64,000 nucleotides of DNA from Streptomyces caeruleatus (lineage in GTDB: Bacteria > Actinomycetota > Actinomycetes > Streptomycetales > Streptomycetaceae), in the NCBI RefSeq assembly GCF_001514235.1, contig NZ_KQ948927.1, forward strand, positions 319,813 to 383,812, read 5' to 3'. The notes below the pieces were generated by a model. It saw only the letters and a list, made by a program, of their open reading frames with translations, searched no databases and was not told where the DNA came from. This document shows, one piece after another, positions 18,994-31,644 of the stretch. Positions within the stretch are counted from its first letter, which is position 1. Every line of letters starts with the position of its first letter. A program made the translations under genes and the position numbers.

Positions 18994-20217
18994 GTGGCAG
19001 CACCGCAGAACTACCTCGCAGTCATCAAAGTCATCGGTGTCGGCGGCGGTGGTGTCAATGCCATCAACCGGATGATCGAGGTCGGTCTCAAGGGCGTCGA
19101 GTTCATCGCCATCAACACCGACGCGCAAGCTCTGTTGATGAGCGACGCCGACGTCAAGCTCGACGTCGGCCGTGAACTCACCCGCGGACTCGGCGCCGGA
19201 GCCAACCCGGCCGTCGGCCGCAAGGCCGCCGAGGACCACCGCGAGGAGATCGAAGAGGTCCTCAAGGGGGCCGACATGGTCTTCGTGACGGCCGGTGAAG
19301 GCGGCGGCACCGGGACCGGCGGCGCGCCCGTCGTGGCCAATATCGCCCGTTCCCTGGGTGCCCTCACCATCGGTGTGGTCACGCGCCCGTTCACCTTCGA
19401 GGGACGGCGCCGTGCCAACCAGGCCGAGGACGGCATCGCCGAGCTCCGCGAAGAGGTCGACACCCTCATCGTCATCCCGAACGACCGGCTGCTGTCCATC
19501 TCGGACCGCCAGGTCTCGGTGCTCGACGCCTTCAAGTCGGCCGACCAGGTCCTGCTCTCCGGTGTCCAGGGCATCACCGACCTCATCACCACCCCCGGCC
19601 TCATCAACCTCGACTTCGCCGACGTCAAGTCGGTCATGTCCGAGGCCGGTTCGGCCCTGATGGGCATCGGCTCGGCCCGCGGCGACGACCGCGCCGTGGC
19701 CGCGGCCGAGATGGCGATCTCCTCGCCGCTGCTGGAAGCCTCCATCGACGGCGCCCGCGGCGTGCTGCTCTCCATCTCCGGCGGCTCCGACCTCGGCCTG
19801 TTCGAGATCAACGAGGCCGCCCAGCTGGTCAGCGAGGCCGCCCACCCCGAGGCCAACATCATCTTCGGCGCGGTCATCGACGACGCCCTCGGCGACGAGG
19901 TCCGGGTCACCGTGATCGCGGCCGGCTTCGACGGGGGCCAGCCGCCGGCCCGCCGGGACAACGTCCTCGGTTCGACCTCGTCGTCCTCCTCCTCTTCTCC
20001 TTCCTCGACCCCGGCCCGCCGTGAGGAGCCCACTCCGGCACGGCCGGCCGAGAGCCGGCCGTCCTTCGGCTCGCTCGGCAGCGTCACGCCGAAGGAGGAG
20101 CCCGAGTCCGCCCCGGAGCCGGTGAACGACATCCCGATCGCCCCGCCGGTCCCGCCGTCGCGGACCTACGCCGACAGCGCGGCGGAGGAGCTGGACGTTC
20201 CGGACTTCCTTAAGTGA
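18994..20217 (+). CDS. ftsZ: Cell division GTPase FtsZ
   Basis: A 407-residue tubulin homologue that polymerises with GTP into the Z ladder for septation. The N-terminal glycine loop [10 protein letters not shown] starts near residue 15, the tubulin signature GGGTGTGG is at 103-110, and the T7 synergy loop is [12 protein letters not shown] Ser-run and Pro/Glu-rich linker (about 325-390) leads to the conserved tail ELDVPDFLK that binds partners such as SepF. The GTG start has GAGAGG upstream. FtsA is absent from the cluster, so SepF is the likely membrane anchor. Confidence 0.98.
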   Translation: MAAPQNYLAVIKVIGVGGGGVNAINRMIEVGLKGVEFIAINTDAQALLMSDADVKLDVGRELTRGLGAGANPAVGRKAAEDHREEIEEVLKGADMVFVTAGEGGGTGTGGAPVVANIARSLGALTIGVVTRPFTFEGRRRANQAEDGIAELREEVDTLIVIPNDRLLSISDRQVSVLDAFKSADQVLLSGVQGITDLITTPGLINLDFADVKSVMSEAGSALMGIGSARGDDRAVAAAEMAISSPLLEASIDGARGVLLSISGGSDLGLFEINEAAQLVSEAAHPEANIIFGAVIDDALGDEVRVTVIAAGFDGGQPPARRDNVLGSTSSSSSSSPSSTPARREEPTPARPAESRPSFGSLGSVTPKEEPESAPEPVNDIPIAPPVPPSRTYADSAAEELDVPDFLK

Positions 20218-20227
20218 TCCTTCAGAC

Positions 20228-20956
20228 GTGATAGGACAGCGCGACAACGTGAGCGGCGCGCACTTCGCCTTCACCGACCGGTGGGGCGGGGTGAGCGCCG
20301 CTCCGTATGAGGAGCTCAACCTCGGCGGAGCGGTCGGCGACGACAGCGAGGCCGTACTGACCAACCGCGAACTCGCCGCCAAGTCCCTGGGGCTCGGCCC
20401 GGGCGAGGTCGTCTGGATGAACCAGGTGCACGGGGCGGACGTCGTCGTGGTCGACGGGCCATGGCGTGATCGCCCGGTGCCCGACGTCGACGCGATCGTC
20501 ACCGCGCAGCGGGGTCTCGCCCTCGCCGTGCTCACCGCCGACTGCGTGCCGGTCCTGCTGGCCGACCCGGTCGCCGGGATCGTCGGCGCGGCGCACGCGG
20601 GGCGGCCCGGCATGATCGCCGGGGTCGTCCCGGCCACGCTACGCGCGATGACGGAACTGGGCGCCGACCCCGCCCGGATCGTCGCCCGCACCGGCCCCGC
20701 CGTCTGCGGACGGTGCTACGAGGTGCCCGAGGCGATGCGCGCCGAAGTGGCCGCCGTGGAGCCGGCGGCGTACGCCGAGACGAGTTGGCGCACGCCCGCG
20801 GTGGACGTGGCCGCCGGAGTGCACGCCCAGCTCGGGCGCCTCGGGGTGCGCGATCGGGAGCAGTCGCCGGTCTGCACGCTGGAGTCGCGCGACCACTTCT
20901 CGTACCGCCGCGACCGCACCACCGGTCGGCTCGCGAGCTATGTATGGCTGGACTGA
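20228..20956 (+). CDS. pgeF: Peptidoglycan editing factor PgeF (multicopper polyphenol oxidoreductase family)
   Basis: A 242-residue protein of the YfiH/YlmD family. Metal-site motifs are NQVHGADV, ADCVPVLLAD and AAHAG; the last continues RPGM where many relatives read WRG. Family members were first called laccases; in E. coli the homologue removes misincorporated amino acids from peptidoglycan precursors, which fits the neighbourhood. GTG at 20228 is used; GTG at 20249 is also in frame. The next gene begins directly after the stop. Confidence 0.88.
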   Translation: MIGQRDNVSGAHFAFTDRWGGVSAAPYEELNLGGAVGDDSEAVLTNRELAAKSLGLGPGEVVWMNQVHGADVVVVDGPWRDRPVPDVDAIVTAQRGLALAVLTADCVPVLLADPVAGIVGAAHAGRPGMIAGVVPATLRAMTELGADPARIVARTGPAVCGRCYEVPEAMRAEVAAVEPAAYAETSWRTPAVDVAAGVHAQLGRLGVRDREQSPVCTLESRDHFSYRRDRTTGRLASYVWLD

Positions 20957-21682
20957 ATGGACATGACGGACCGTAAGGACGAACTCGCCGCGAACCTGGC
21001 GAAGGTGGAGGACCGCATCGCCGCGGCGTGCGCGGCGGCCGGGCGCGCCCGCGAGGAGGTGACCCTGATCGTGGTCACCAAGACCTATCCCGCGAGCGAT
21101 GTGCGGATGCTGTCGGAACTCGGTGTGCGCCATGTCGCCGAGAACCGCGATCAGGACGCGGCACCGAAGGCTGCCGAATGCTCTGATCTGCCCCTTATGT
21201 GGCATTTTGTCGGGCAGTTGCAGACCAACAAAGTGCGATCTGTGGTCGGTTACGCGGATCTCGTGCAGTCCGTCGATCGTTCCAAGCTGGTGACGGCCCT
21301 GTCGAAGGAGGCCGTACGGCAGGAGCGTGAGGTCGGCTGCCTGATCCAGGTGGCGCTGGACGCGGGCGACAGTGAGAGGGGTGAGAGGGGTGGTGTGGCG
21401 CCGGGCGGGATCGAGGAGTTGGCCGACCTGGTCGCGAAGGCCCCCGGGCTCCGGCTCGCCGGGCTCATGACCGTCGCCCCGCTCAGCGGGGAGTACGCGG
21501 GGCGCCAACAGGCGGCGTTCGAGCGGTTGATGGATTTGTCGACGGACCTGCGCCGAGCTCATCCGGCTGCGAACATGGTCTCGGCAGGGATGAGTGCAGA
21601 CCTCGAAGAGGCCGTGGCGGCCGGTGCGACACATGTGCGCGTCGGCACTGCGGTACTCGGAGTCCGCCCCAGGCTCGGGTAA
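20957..21682 (+). CDS. YggS-family pyridoxal phosphate-binding protein
   Basis: A 241-residue TIM-barrel protein that binds pyridoxal 5'-phosphate, with the cofactor lysine Lys42 in IVVTKTYP and the family stretch LMWHFVGQLQTNKVRSV. The family helps maintain vitamin B6 and amino/keto-acid balance and has no proven enzyme activity. Its place between pgeF and sepF is conserved in Gram-positive bacteria (ylmE). The ATG touches the pgeF stop, so the two are coupled. Confidence 0.92.
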   Translation: MDMTDRKDELAANLAKVEDRIAAACAAAGRAREEVTLIVVTKTYPASDVRMLSELGVRHVAENRDQDAAPKAAECSDLPLMWHFVGQLQTNKVRSVVGYADLVQSVDRSKLVTALSKEAVRQEREVGCLIQVALDAGDSERGERGGVAPGGIEELADLVAKAPGLRLAGLMTVAPLSGEYAGRQQAAFERLMDLSTDLRRAHPAANMVSAGMSADLEEAVAAGATHVRVGTAVLGVRPRLG

Positions 21683-21804
21683 CGTCGCCAGGAAGTCGGA
21701 CCACAGTAGAAAATATGGTCAATATCGCCGGAAGGCGGGCGTAACGACCGCGTGGATCGCGGGCACTTGGCAGTCGATCCACCACAGAGCGGAGGACTCA
21801 GAGA

Positions 21805-22446
21805 ATGGCCGGCGCGATGCGCAAGATGGCGGTCTACCTCGGCCTCGTGGAGGACGATGGGTACGACGGCCGGGGGTTCGACCCCGATGACGACTTCGAG
21901 CCCGAACTGGACCCGGAGCCCGAGCGGGACCATCGACGGCACGAGCCGTCACATCAGTCGCACAGTGCACACCAGTCCCAAAGGGACGAAGAGGTACGAA
22001 TCGTACAGCCGCCCGCGCCGCGTGAACCCGTGGCCCGATCGACTTCGCTACCCGCGGAATCCGGCCGCCCGGCGCGCATCGCGCCCGTGGCGTCCATCAC
22101 ACAAGAACGCGCAAGCCTGGAGAAGAACGCACCGGTGATCATGCCCAAGGTCGTGTCGGAACGAGAGCCGTACCGGATCACCACACTTCACCCGCGGACC
22201 TACAACGAGGCCCGTACCATCGGGGAACACTTCCGTGAAGGCACCCCGGTGATCATGAATCTGACTGAGATGGATGACACAGACGCGAAGCGACTTGTCG
22301 ACTTTGCGGCTGGTTTGGTGTTTGGTCTTCACGGCAGCATCGAGCGGGTGACGCAGAAGGTGTTCCTGTTGTCGCCTGCTAACGTCGATGTCACGGCGGA
22401 GGACAAGGCCCGTATCGCAGAGGGCGGGTTCTTCAACCAGAGCTGA
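21805..22446 (+). CDS. sepF: Cell division protein SepF
   Basis: A 213-residue protein. The N-terminal amphipathic membrane-targeting helix is [14 protein letters not shown], followed by an acidic then His/Gln-rich linker (about 15-70) and the SepF core from about 125 to 210 ([43 protein letters not shown]). SepF binds the FtsZ tail and tethers it to the membrane, which is important in Streptomyces where FtsA is missing. The 122-base gap from the preceding gene, with an A/T-rich patch near 21705-21730, may carry a promoter. Confidence 0.95.
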   Translation: MAGAMRKMAVYLGLVEDDGYDGRGFDPDDDFEPELDPEPERDHRRHEPSHQSHSAHQSQRDEEVRIVQPPAPREPVARSTSLPAESGRPARIAPVASITQERASLEKNAPVIMPKVVSEREPYRITTLHPRTYNEARTIGEHFREGTPVIMNLTEMDDTDAKRLVDFAAGLVFGLHGSIERVTQKVFLLSPANVDVTAEDKARIAEGGFFNQS

Positions 22447-22505
22447 GACGCACCACCGGAAACAACCGCACGGATCAGGGAACAGGGGAGAGGGAAGCAC
22501 CAGTC

Positions 22506-22793
22506 ATGAGCGTGGTCTTGCAGGTTCTCTACATCGCGCTGATGGTCTTCCTCATCGTGCTTATCTTCCGGTTGGTCATGGACTACGTCTTCCAGTTCGC
22601 CCGCTCGTGGCAACCCGGCAAGGCGATGGTGGTCGTTCTGGAGGCCACCTACACTGTCACTGATCCACCGCTCAAGCTTCTGCGGCGGGTCATCCCGCCG
22701 CTGCGTCTCGGGGGCGTGGCGCTCGACCTGTCCTTCTTCGTACTGATGATCATCGTCTACATCCTGATCACGCTCGTGCGGAGCGCGATGTGA
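22506..22793 (+). CDS. YggT-family membrane protein (YlmG)
   Basis: A 95-residue protein with two membrane helices (about residues 4-25 and 70-92) joined by a loop with the family motif DPPLKLLRRVIPP. YggT/YlmG proteins occur beside sepF and divIVA in many Gram-positive bacteria and in chloroplasts, where they affect membrane and nucleoid organisation. The function in Streptomyces is not established. A strong purine-rich ribosome site (GGGGAGAGGGAAG) precedes the ATG. Confidence 0.9.
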   Translation: MSVVLQVLYIALMVFLIVLIFRLVMDYVFQFARSWQPGKAMVVVLEATYTVTDPPLKLLRRVIPPLRLGGVALDLSFFVLMIIVYILITLVRSAM

Positions 22794-22848
22794 GCGATGT
22801 GACAGATACGGTCTTGCCGACTGCCGACGACAACGTTGAGGTGAAGAG

Positions 22849-24006
22849 ATGCCGTTGACCCCCGAGGACGTGCGGAACAAGCAGTTCACGACCGTCCGCC
22901 TCCGAGAAGGCTATGACGAGGACGAGGTCGATGCCTTCCTCGATGAGGTCGAAGCCGAACTGACGCGACTGCTCCGCGAGAACGAGGACCTGCGCGCCAA
23001 ACTGGCCGCGGCCACCCGTGCCGCCGCGCAGAACCAACAGAACATGCGCAAGCCCCCGGAGGGTCCCGGCGGCCCGCAGGACCAGCAGCAGGGCGGCATG
23101 CCTCAGCAGGGCATGCGCGGTCCCGGCGCTCCGGTACCCGCCGGCATATCGGGCCCGCCGCAGCAGCAGATGGGTGGCCCCATGGGAGGCCCGCCCCAGC
23201 TGCCCAGCGGTGCTCCGCAGCTGCCCGCCGGTCCCGGCGGTCAGGGTGGCCCGCAGGGCCCCGGTCCGATGGGCCAGGGTCCGGGGCCGATGGGCCAGTC
23301 CCCGATGCAGCAGCAGATGGGCGGCCCCATGGGCGGTCCGATGGGTGGCCCCATGGGCGGTCCTGGTCAGGGTGGCCCCATGGGCGGCCCCGGTCAGGGT
23401 GGCCCCGGTGGCGACAGCGCCGCCCGTGTCCTCTCGCTGGCCCAGCAGACCGCTGACCAGGCCATCGCCGAGGCTCGTTCCGAGGCCAACAAGATCGTCG
23501 GCGAGGCGCGTTCGCGTGCCGAGGGTCTTGAGCGTGACGCCCGTGCCAAGGCTGACGCCCTGGAGCGGGACGCGCAGGAGAAGCACCGTGTCGCAATGGG
23601 CTCCCTGGAGTCCGCCCGCGCCACGCTGGAGCGCAAGGTCGAGGACCTGCGCGGCTTCGAGCGCGAGTACCGCACGCGGCTGAAGTCCTACCTCGAGTCG
23701 CAGCTGCGCCAGCTGGAGACCCAGGCGGACGACTCGCTCGCCCCGCCGCGGACCCCGGCCACGGCGTCCCTCCCGCCGTCCCCGGCGCCTTCCATGGCAC
23801 CGGCCGGCGCGAGTGCCCCGTCGTACGGTGGCAACCAGACGATGGGCGGCGCCCCGTCTCCGGCTGCTCCGTCCTACGGGGGTCAGCAGCAGATGTCCCC
23901 GGCGATGACCCAGCCCATGGCGCCGGTCCGGCCGCAGGGTCCGGGCCCGATGGGCCAGGCTCCGTCGCCGATGCGCGGGTTCCTCATCGACGAGGACGAC
24001 AACTGA
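22849..24006 (+). CDS. divIVA: Polar growth protein DivIVA
   Basis: A 385-residue coiled-coil protein. The membrane-binding N-terminal domain (about 1-60: [20 protein letters not shown]) is followed by a Gln/Pro/Gly/Met-rich stretch (about 65-185) made of GGPMGG-like repeats, a long second coiled coil (about 190-290) and a Pro-rich tail ending [10 protein letters not shown]. In Streptomyces DivIVA marks hyphal tips and recruits the polar growth machinery. GGTGAAGAG precedes the ATG. A strong terminator follows at 24042. Confidence 0.96.
   Translation: MPLTPEDVRNKQFTTVRLREGYDEDEVDAFLDEVEAELTRLLRENEDLRAKLAAATRAAAQNQQNMRKPPEGPGGPQDQQQGGMPQQGMRGPGAPVPAGISGPPQQQMGGPMGGPPQLPSGAPQLPAGPGGQGGPQGPGPMGQGPGPMGQSPMQQQMGGPMGGPMGGPMGGPGQGGPMGGPGQGGPGGDSAARVLSLAQQTADQAIAEARSEANKIVGEARSRAEGLERDARAKADALERDAQEKHRVAMGSLESARATLERKVEDLRGFEREYRTRLKSYLESQLRQLETQADDSLAPPRTPATASLPPSPAPSMAPAGASAPSYGGNQTMGGAPSPAAPSYGGQQQMSPAMTQPMAPVRPQGPGPMGQAPSPMRGFLIDEDDN
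23160..23412 (+). repeat. Coding tandem repeats in divIVA
   Basis: Short imperfect repeats of the type ATGGGCGGTCC / GGTGGCCCC encode Gly-Pro-Met-Gly units between the two coiled coils. Such stretches can change length between strains by slippage. Confidence 0.65.
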
Positions 24007-24041
24007 CGGTTGGTAGTACGCCGTAGGCGTCGGCAGCGTTC

Positions 24042-24079
24042 AGGGCGGGGCCCCGGATTTCGATCCGGGGCCCCGCCCT
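24042..24079 (+). terminator. Terminator after divIVA
   Basis: Perfect 17-base arms (24042-24058 and 24063-24079) enclose the tetraloop TTCG, one of the most stable RNA loops known. It lies 36 bases after the divIVA stop and closes the division cluster. Confidence 0.9.
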
Positions 24080-24152
24080 TGTGCTACGCGTGTTCATGGA
24101 GTTTGCGCTGTTTGTTCGGGGATCGGATGCGGTGTCCGACGTACGCAACGCC

Positions 24153-24194
24153 GAAGGCCCGGGCCGACCAAGATTTTTGGCGGCCCGGGCCTTC
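24153..24194 (-). terminator. Terminator after ileS
   Basis: Perfect 14-base arms (24153-24166 and 24181-24194) around a 14-base loop that itself has CCAA/TTGG pairing. It lies 21 bases past the ileS stop on the minus strand, between convergent genes. Confidence 0.85.
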
Positions 24195-24214
24195 GATGTG
24201 CGCGGGGTGTGTGA

Positions 24215-27358
<3,144 letters not shown>

Positions 27359-27368
27359 CAGCGGGCTT

Positions 27369-27401
27369 CCTCCGGCGGACTTGCTGCCTTCCGTCCGGAG
27401 G
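27369..27401 (-). promoter_or_regulatory. Ribosome-site sequestering hairpin of the ileS T-box
   Basis: Read on the minus strand, CCTCCGGACGG (27401-27391) pairs with CCGCCGGAGG (27378-27369) with one bulged base. The second arm contains the GGAGG ribosome binding site of ileS. When tRNA-Ile is charged this hairpin should form and block translation. Confidence 0.75.
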
Positions 27402-27665
27402 GACGAGAGCCGTGTCTTTCCGTACGCCGGTGTCGGCGCGCTCCCGCGGTACCACCCTCCTTGGCCCTCCGACGCGGGGTGTGCGTCGGCGAGCCCCCTC
27501 ATTGGGGTCGCGAGCCGGTTCTACTGGCCGCTGCTGTTCGGCTGCGGCTTTCTTCCGGCGGCTCCGGGGTGATCTTCACGTCGCGCTCGCCCCCGGGCTT
27601 CCACCGTCCCCGGGTCGCTCTGGGCTGCGTACGTCGCTACTCGTCCCCATCCACGCTTTTCGCTC
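27369..27665 (-). promoter_or_regulatory. T-box leader (riboswitch) of ileS
   Basis: On the minus strand the ileS leader has the hallmarks of a T-box, which senses uncharged tRNA. The conserved core AGGGTGGTACCGCGG is read at 27458-27444. A GACGAGTAG element near the 5' end marks stem I. The sequence GTGAAGATCACC places an isoleucine codon ATC as specifier at 27573-27571. There is no intrinsic terminator before the gene. Instead the leader ends in a hairpin that covers the ribosome binding site, so control is probably at translation, as known for actinobacterial ileS. A -10-like TACACT (27676-27671) precedes it. Confidence 0.9.
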
Positions 27666-27960
27666 CGCCCAGTGTACGGCGCCCCGGGGACAGCGGCCGA
27701 CCGGTTTTCCGGCGGCCTCGGTGGCCGTGTCGGGCCGGCCGGTGGTGACCCGAATGGAGCGGTACGCGTGTTCGGATTCTGGGACGTCCGGCTCGATTGC
27801 ATACCCGGCGGGGAGCTGGGCACAACGGTTGCAGGTCTCCCGCGCTGCATGCGCGAGGCGGGCGAATCGGGCGGTGTGCCCCGTTGCCGCGGGACTCAAG
27901 TCGATTTATCGTCCCAGCACGATTCGCGAGCAAGATCACAATATGTGAAGGGGCCGCGGC
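27666..27960. promoter_or_regulatory. Divergent promoter region, ileS and DksA-like gene
   Basis: No gene is supported here. On the minus side TACACT (27676-27671) can start the T-box RNA. On the plus side TTGCCG (27884-27889), a 17-base spacer and TATCGT (27907-27912) make a good promoter for the DksA-like gene, with a leader of about 40 bases and GAAGGGG before the ATG. Confidence 0.5.
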
Positions 27961-29970
27961 ATGGTGGCGAAGAAGACCGCCGTACAGCAGTCGGCGTCGG
28001 GCAGATCCATCCATGCGGAGGCCGCCGGCGGGGTGGGAGTGGGGGCGGGGGCGGGGGCCTCCGGCGGGGTGGGAGTGGGGGCGTCGGGCGGTGCTGTGAC
28101 TTCTGGCGGCGCGGGTGTGGCTGGTGGTGCCCGTGGATCCCGTGGATCCCGTGGTTCCCGGGGTGGCGGTGTGTCGGTGGGGGCCAGAGTTTCAGGTGGT
28201 GCGGGTGTGCCGGTGGGTGCCGGGGTCTCTGGTGGTGGAGGTGCGGGGGCCTCGGGTGGTGCGGGGGCTTCCGGTGGCGCGGCCAAGGGTGTGGGCGGGA
28301 AGACGAGCGCGCAGGGGGGTGCGACGGGGGCGCGGGACGGGAAGTCGGTGAAGGCGGTGCGGGGGGCTGACAAGGCGGCGGGTGGCGAGACGGGCGCTTC
28401 CACGGCGGGCGGGACGGCGACCGCTCACGAGGCGGGCGGTGGGAGAGCGGCCGTATCGAGGGCCGCCACCAAGAAGGGCGGCGACGAGAAGACTCCGGCG
28501 AGGAGGGCGGCGGCCAAGGGAAGTGCGGACACGGCTGTCGTTGGGAAGGGCACCGACGAGAAGGGCGTGGAGGCAGCGGCCAAGAGGGCCACGGCAAAGG
28601 AAGCGGCGACGGCAAAGAAGGCAGCGGCCGAGGACGGTGCCGCCAAGAAGGGCACATCCAAGGGGAGTGCTGCCAAGAAGGCGACCGCGAAGGCGGTTGC
28701 GGGGAAGGAAGTCGCAGGTCGGAAGGCTTCTCGGAAGAAGGGGGCCGATGGTCGGGCGGCGGCGGTCGAGGAGGGTGCGGTCGAGAACGGGGCGGCCGGC
28801 AAGGGCTCCGCCAAGGTGAGCGCGGCGAAGCACGGCTCGGCGGGGCAGAGCTCCGCCAAGGTGAGCGCGACCGGGAAGGGCGCGACAACGCAGAACGTGG
28901 CCGCGGTGAGTGGCTCGGAGAAGGGCCGTCAAGGGAAGGGCGCGGTCGAGGAGAGCTCGGCGGGGAAGGGTTCGGCAAAGGGGAGCGCGGCGGGGAAGGG
29001 TTCGGCCAAGGTGAGCGCGGCCAAGGTGAGCGCTGCGGGGAAGGGCTCGGTGGCGAAGGGGGCGGCTGAGGTGAGCGGTGTGGAGAGCGGCTCAGCGGGG
29101 GAGAGCGGGGCCGGACTGAGCGGCACGGGGAGGGGTTCGGCAACGGGGAGCGCGGCCAAGGTGAGCGCCGCCGGGAAGGGTTCCGTGGCGGAGAGTGCGG
29201 CCGAGGTGAGGGGCGTGGAGAAGGGCTCGGCTGGGAAGGACGCGGCCGAGGTGAGCGCCGTGGACAAGGGCTTGGCTGAGATGAGCGGGGCCGAGGTGAG
29301 CGGTGTGGGGAAGGGCTCGGCGAAGAAGGGTGCCGTGGGGAAGGGGGCGGCCAAGAAGAGCTCCGCTGCGGAAGGGGCAGTGAAGGGCGCGGCGGGGCGC
29401 GGGGTGCGGGCGGCTGGAGTGCGTGGGGTCGCCGAGGGCAGGGCCAAGAAGGTGGGCGCGGCGCAGGCCGCGGAGCAGACGGGAGCCACGACGGTGGTTG
29501 CGAAGAAGACTCCTGGCACGGCCACGGCGGCCAAGACCGCCGTTCCCAAGGCACGCCTCGTCGCGGTGGAGCCCGGCGAACTCGCGGTGCGCCCCGGTGA
29601 GGACCCCTGGACCCCGGAGGAGGTCGAGGAGGCGCGCGCCGAGCTGCAGGCCGAGGAGACGCGGCTGCGCGAGGAGATCACCTCGTCCGAGCAGTCCCTC
29701 GTCGGCCTGATGCGGGACTCAGGGGACGGCGCCGGCGACGACCAGGCGGACACCGGTGCCAAGAACATCACGCGCGAGCACGAACTGGCGCTCGCCGCCA
29801 ACGCGCGCGAGATGCTCATCCAGACCGAACGCGCCCTGGAGCGGCTCGACGCGGGGACCTACGGCCTCTGCGAGAACTGCGGCAACCCGATCGGCAAGGC
29901 ACGGATGCAGGCCTTCCCGCGCGCGACCCTGTGCGTCGAGTGCAAACAGAAGCAAGAACGCCGGTACTGA
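27961..29970 (+). CDS. TraR/DksA-type zinc-finger protein with a giant low-complexity N-terminus
   Basis: A 669-residue protein. Only the last 130 residues (from about 541) match the TraR/DksA family: an acidic coiled coil (EEVEEARAELQAEETRLREEI) and a four-cysteine zinc finger with Cys637, Cys640, Cys658 and Cys661 (CENC...CVEC). Family members bind RNA polymerase through the secondary channel or regulate stress genes. The first 540 residues are Gly-rich (about 20-105), then Lys/Ala/Ser/Gly-rich repeats like KVSAAGKGS, resembling the basic tails of actinobacterial histone-like proteins. Normal family length is 120-200 residues. The same locus order, ileS-DksA type-lspA-rluD, is seen in Bacillus. 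Confidence 0.82.
   Translation: MVAKKTAVQQSASGRSIHAEAAGGVGVGAGAGASGGVGVGASGGAVTSGGAGVAGGARGSRGSRGSRGGGVSVGARVSGGAGVPVGAGVSGGGGAGASGGAGASGGAAKGVGGKTSAQGGATGARDGKSVKAVRGADKAAGGETGASTAGGTATAHEAGGGRAAVSRAATKKGGDEKTPARRAAAKGSADTAVVGKGTDEKGVEAAAKRATAKEAATAKKAAAEDGAAKKGTSKGSAAKKATAKAVAGKEVAGRKASRKKGADGRAAAVEEGAVENGAAGKGSAKVSAAKHGSAGQSSAKVSATGKGATTQNVAAVSGSEKGRQGKGAVEESSAGKGSAKGSAAGKGSAKVSAAKVSAAGKGSVAKGAAEVSGVESGSAGESGAGLSGTGRGSATGSAAKVSAAGKGSVAESAAEVRGVEKGSAGKDAAEVSAVDKGLAEMSGAEVSGVGKGSAKKGAVGKGAAKKSSAAEGAVKGAAGRGVRAAGVRGVAEGRAKKVGAAQAAEQTGATTVVAKKTPGTATAAKTAVPKARLVAVEPGELAVRPGEDPWTPEEVEEARAELQAEETRLREEITSSEQSLVGLMRDSGDGAGDDQADTGAKNITREHELALAANAREMLIQTERALERLDAGTYGLCENCGNPIGKARMQAFPRATLCVECKQKQERRY
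28790..29365 (+). repeat. Degenerate tandem repeats in the DksA-like gene
   Basis: The DNA is built of purine-rich units such as GGGGAAGGGCTCGG and AAGGTGAGCGC repeated many times with point changes. They encode Gly-Lys-Gly-Ser-Ala and Lys-Val-Ser-Ala-Ala blocks. The reading frame stays open through all units. Confidence 0.75.
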
Positions 29971-30040
29971 CCGGTAGGCGGGTGCCCCCGGACGTGTCGT
30001 ACTCTCGTCCTCAGTCAGGTACCTAGGTTGAGGGACTCAC

Positions 30041-30637
30041 GTGGCAGAGGCGGAGCGCATCATCGGTACGCCGGATACCCCAGAGGCGGCGGGAGCCGAG
30101 CCGGAGCAGGCCGCCGGGCACGCGAACGACACCGCGGCCGAGCGGCCCCGGGGCAGGCGCCGGATCGCCGTGCTGTTCGGCGTCGCCGTGTTCGCGTACG
30201 CCCTCGACCTGATCAGCAAGATGCTCGTGGTCGCCAAGCTGGAGCACCAACCGCCGATCGAGATCATCGGTGACTGGCTGCAGTTCGAGGCCATCCGTAA
30301 CGCGGGCGCGGCCTTCGGCTTCGGCGAGGCCTTCACCGTGATCTTCACGGTGATCGCGGCGGCCGTGATCGTGGTGATCGCCCGGCTCGCCCGCAAGCTC
30401 TACAGCCTGCCCTGGGCCATCGCGCTCGGTCTGCTGCTCGGCGGCGCCCTCGGCAACCTCACCGACCGGATCTTCCGTTCGCCGGGCGTCTTCGAGGGCG
30501 CGGTCGTGGACTTCATCGCGCCCAAGCACTTCGCCGTGTTCAACCTGGCCGACTCGGCGATCGTGTGCGGCGGCATCCTGATCGTGCTGCTGTCGTTCAA
30601 GGGGCTGGACCCCGACGGGACCGTCCACAAGGACTGA
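30041..30637 (+). CDS. lspA: Lipoprotein signal peptidase LspA
   Basis: A 198-residue aspartic protease of the inner membrane that cleaves signal peptides from diacylglyceryl-modified prolipoproteins. Four membrane helices are visible, with the catalytic aspartates in GNLTDRIF and FNLADSAI, and the family segment [13 protein letters not shown] 45-residue polar N-terminal extension precedes the first helix. The GTG start follows TGAGGGA. It is followed by rluD after 66 bases. Confidence 0.95.
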   Translation: MAEAERIIGTPDTPEAAGAEPEQAAGHANDTAAERPRGRRRIAVLFGVAVFAYALDLISKMLVVAKLEHQPPIEIIGDWLQFEAIRNAGAAFGFGEAFTVIFTVIAAAVIVVIARLARKLYSLPWAIALGLLLGGALGNLTDRIFRSPGVFEGAVVDFIAPKHFAVFNLADSAIVCGGILIVLLSFKGLDPDGTVHKD

Positions 30638-30691
30638 GGCCCCGGAGAGGGTTGTCCACAGGCTCCGTACGGGGCTGTCCGACCCGTCCGG

Positions 30692-30697
30692 CATACT
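30692..30697 (+). promoter_or_regulatory. Possible -10 element, leaderless rluD
   Basis: CATACT ends six bases before the GTG of the pseudouridine synthase gene, which has no ribosome binding site. The spacing predicts transcription starting at the start codon. Confidence 0.4.
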
Positions 30698-30703
30698 CGA
30701 CGG

Positions 30704-31644
30704 GTGAGCACGATTCCCGAGATCCGTACCCTGCCCGTGCCCGACGGCCTGGAGGGCGAGCGCGTCGACGCCGCCATCTCCCGCATGTTCGGCTTCTCCA
30801 GGACCAAGGCGGCCGAGCTGGCCGGGGCGGGCAAGGTGCAGGTCGACGGCGCCGTGGTCGGCAAGTCCGAGCGGGTCCGCGGCGGGGCCTGGCTGGAAGT
30901 GGAGATGCCTGGCGCGCCCGCGCCGGTGCAGATCGTCGCCGAACCGGTCGAGGGCATGGAGATCGTGCACGACGACGACGACGTGGTCGTGATCGTCAAG
31001 CCTGTCGGGGTCGCCGCCCATCCGTCTCCGGGCTGGTCCGGGCCGACCGTCATCGGCGGGCTCGCCGCCGCCGGGTACCGGATCTCGACCTCCGGTGCCG
31101 CCGAGCGCCAGGGCATCGTCCACCGGCTCGACGTGGGCACGTCCGGTCTGATGGTCGTCGCCAAGTCCGAGTACGCGTACACGTCGCTCAAGCGCCAGTT
31201 CAAGGAGCGCACGGTCGACAAGCGGTACCACACCCTCGTCCAGGGCCACCCCGACCCGACCAGCGGCACCATCGACGCCCCCATCGGCCGCCACCCGAAC
31301 CACGACTACAAGTGGGCGGTCACCGCCGAGGGCAAGCCCTCGATCACGCACTACGACCTGATCGAGGCGTTCCGCGCGGCCTCGCTGCTCGATGTGAAGC
31401 TGGAGACCGGCCGTACCCACCAGATCCGCGTCCACATGTCCGCCCACCGGCACCCCTGCGTCGGCGACCTGACCTACGGCGCCGACCCGACGCTCGCCAA
31501 GCGGCTCCGGCTGACCCGCCAGTGGCTGCACGCCGTGCGGCTCGGCTTCGAGCACCCGGGGGACGGGCAGTGGGCCGAGTTCGAGAGCGACTACCCGGCC
31601 GACCTCCAGAAGGCCCTGGACCAGGTCCGCGAGGAGACGTACGC

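Noticed and set aside
27896-29554. A 552-codon minus-strand Pro/Ser-rich frame opposite the DksA-like gene
   Set aside because: It mirrors the repeats of the real gene and ends inside its promoter region; the zinc finger on the plus strand settles the direction.
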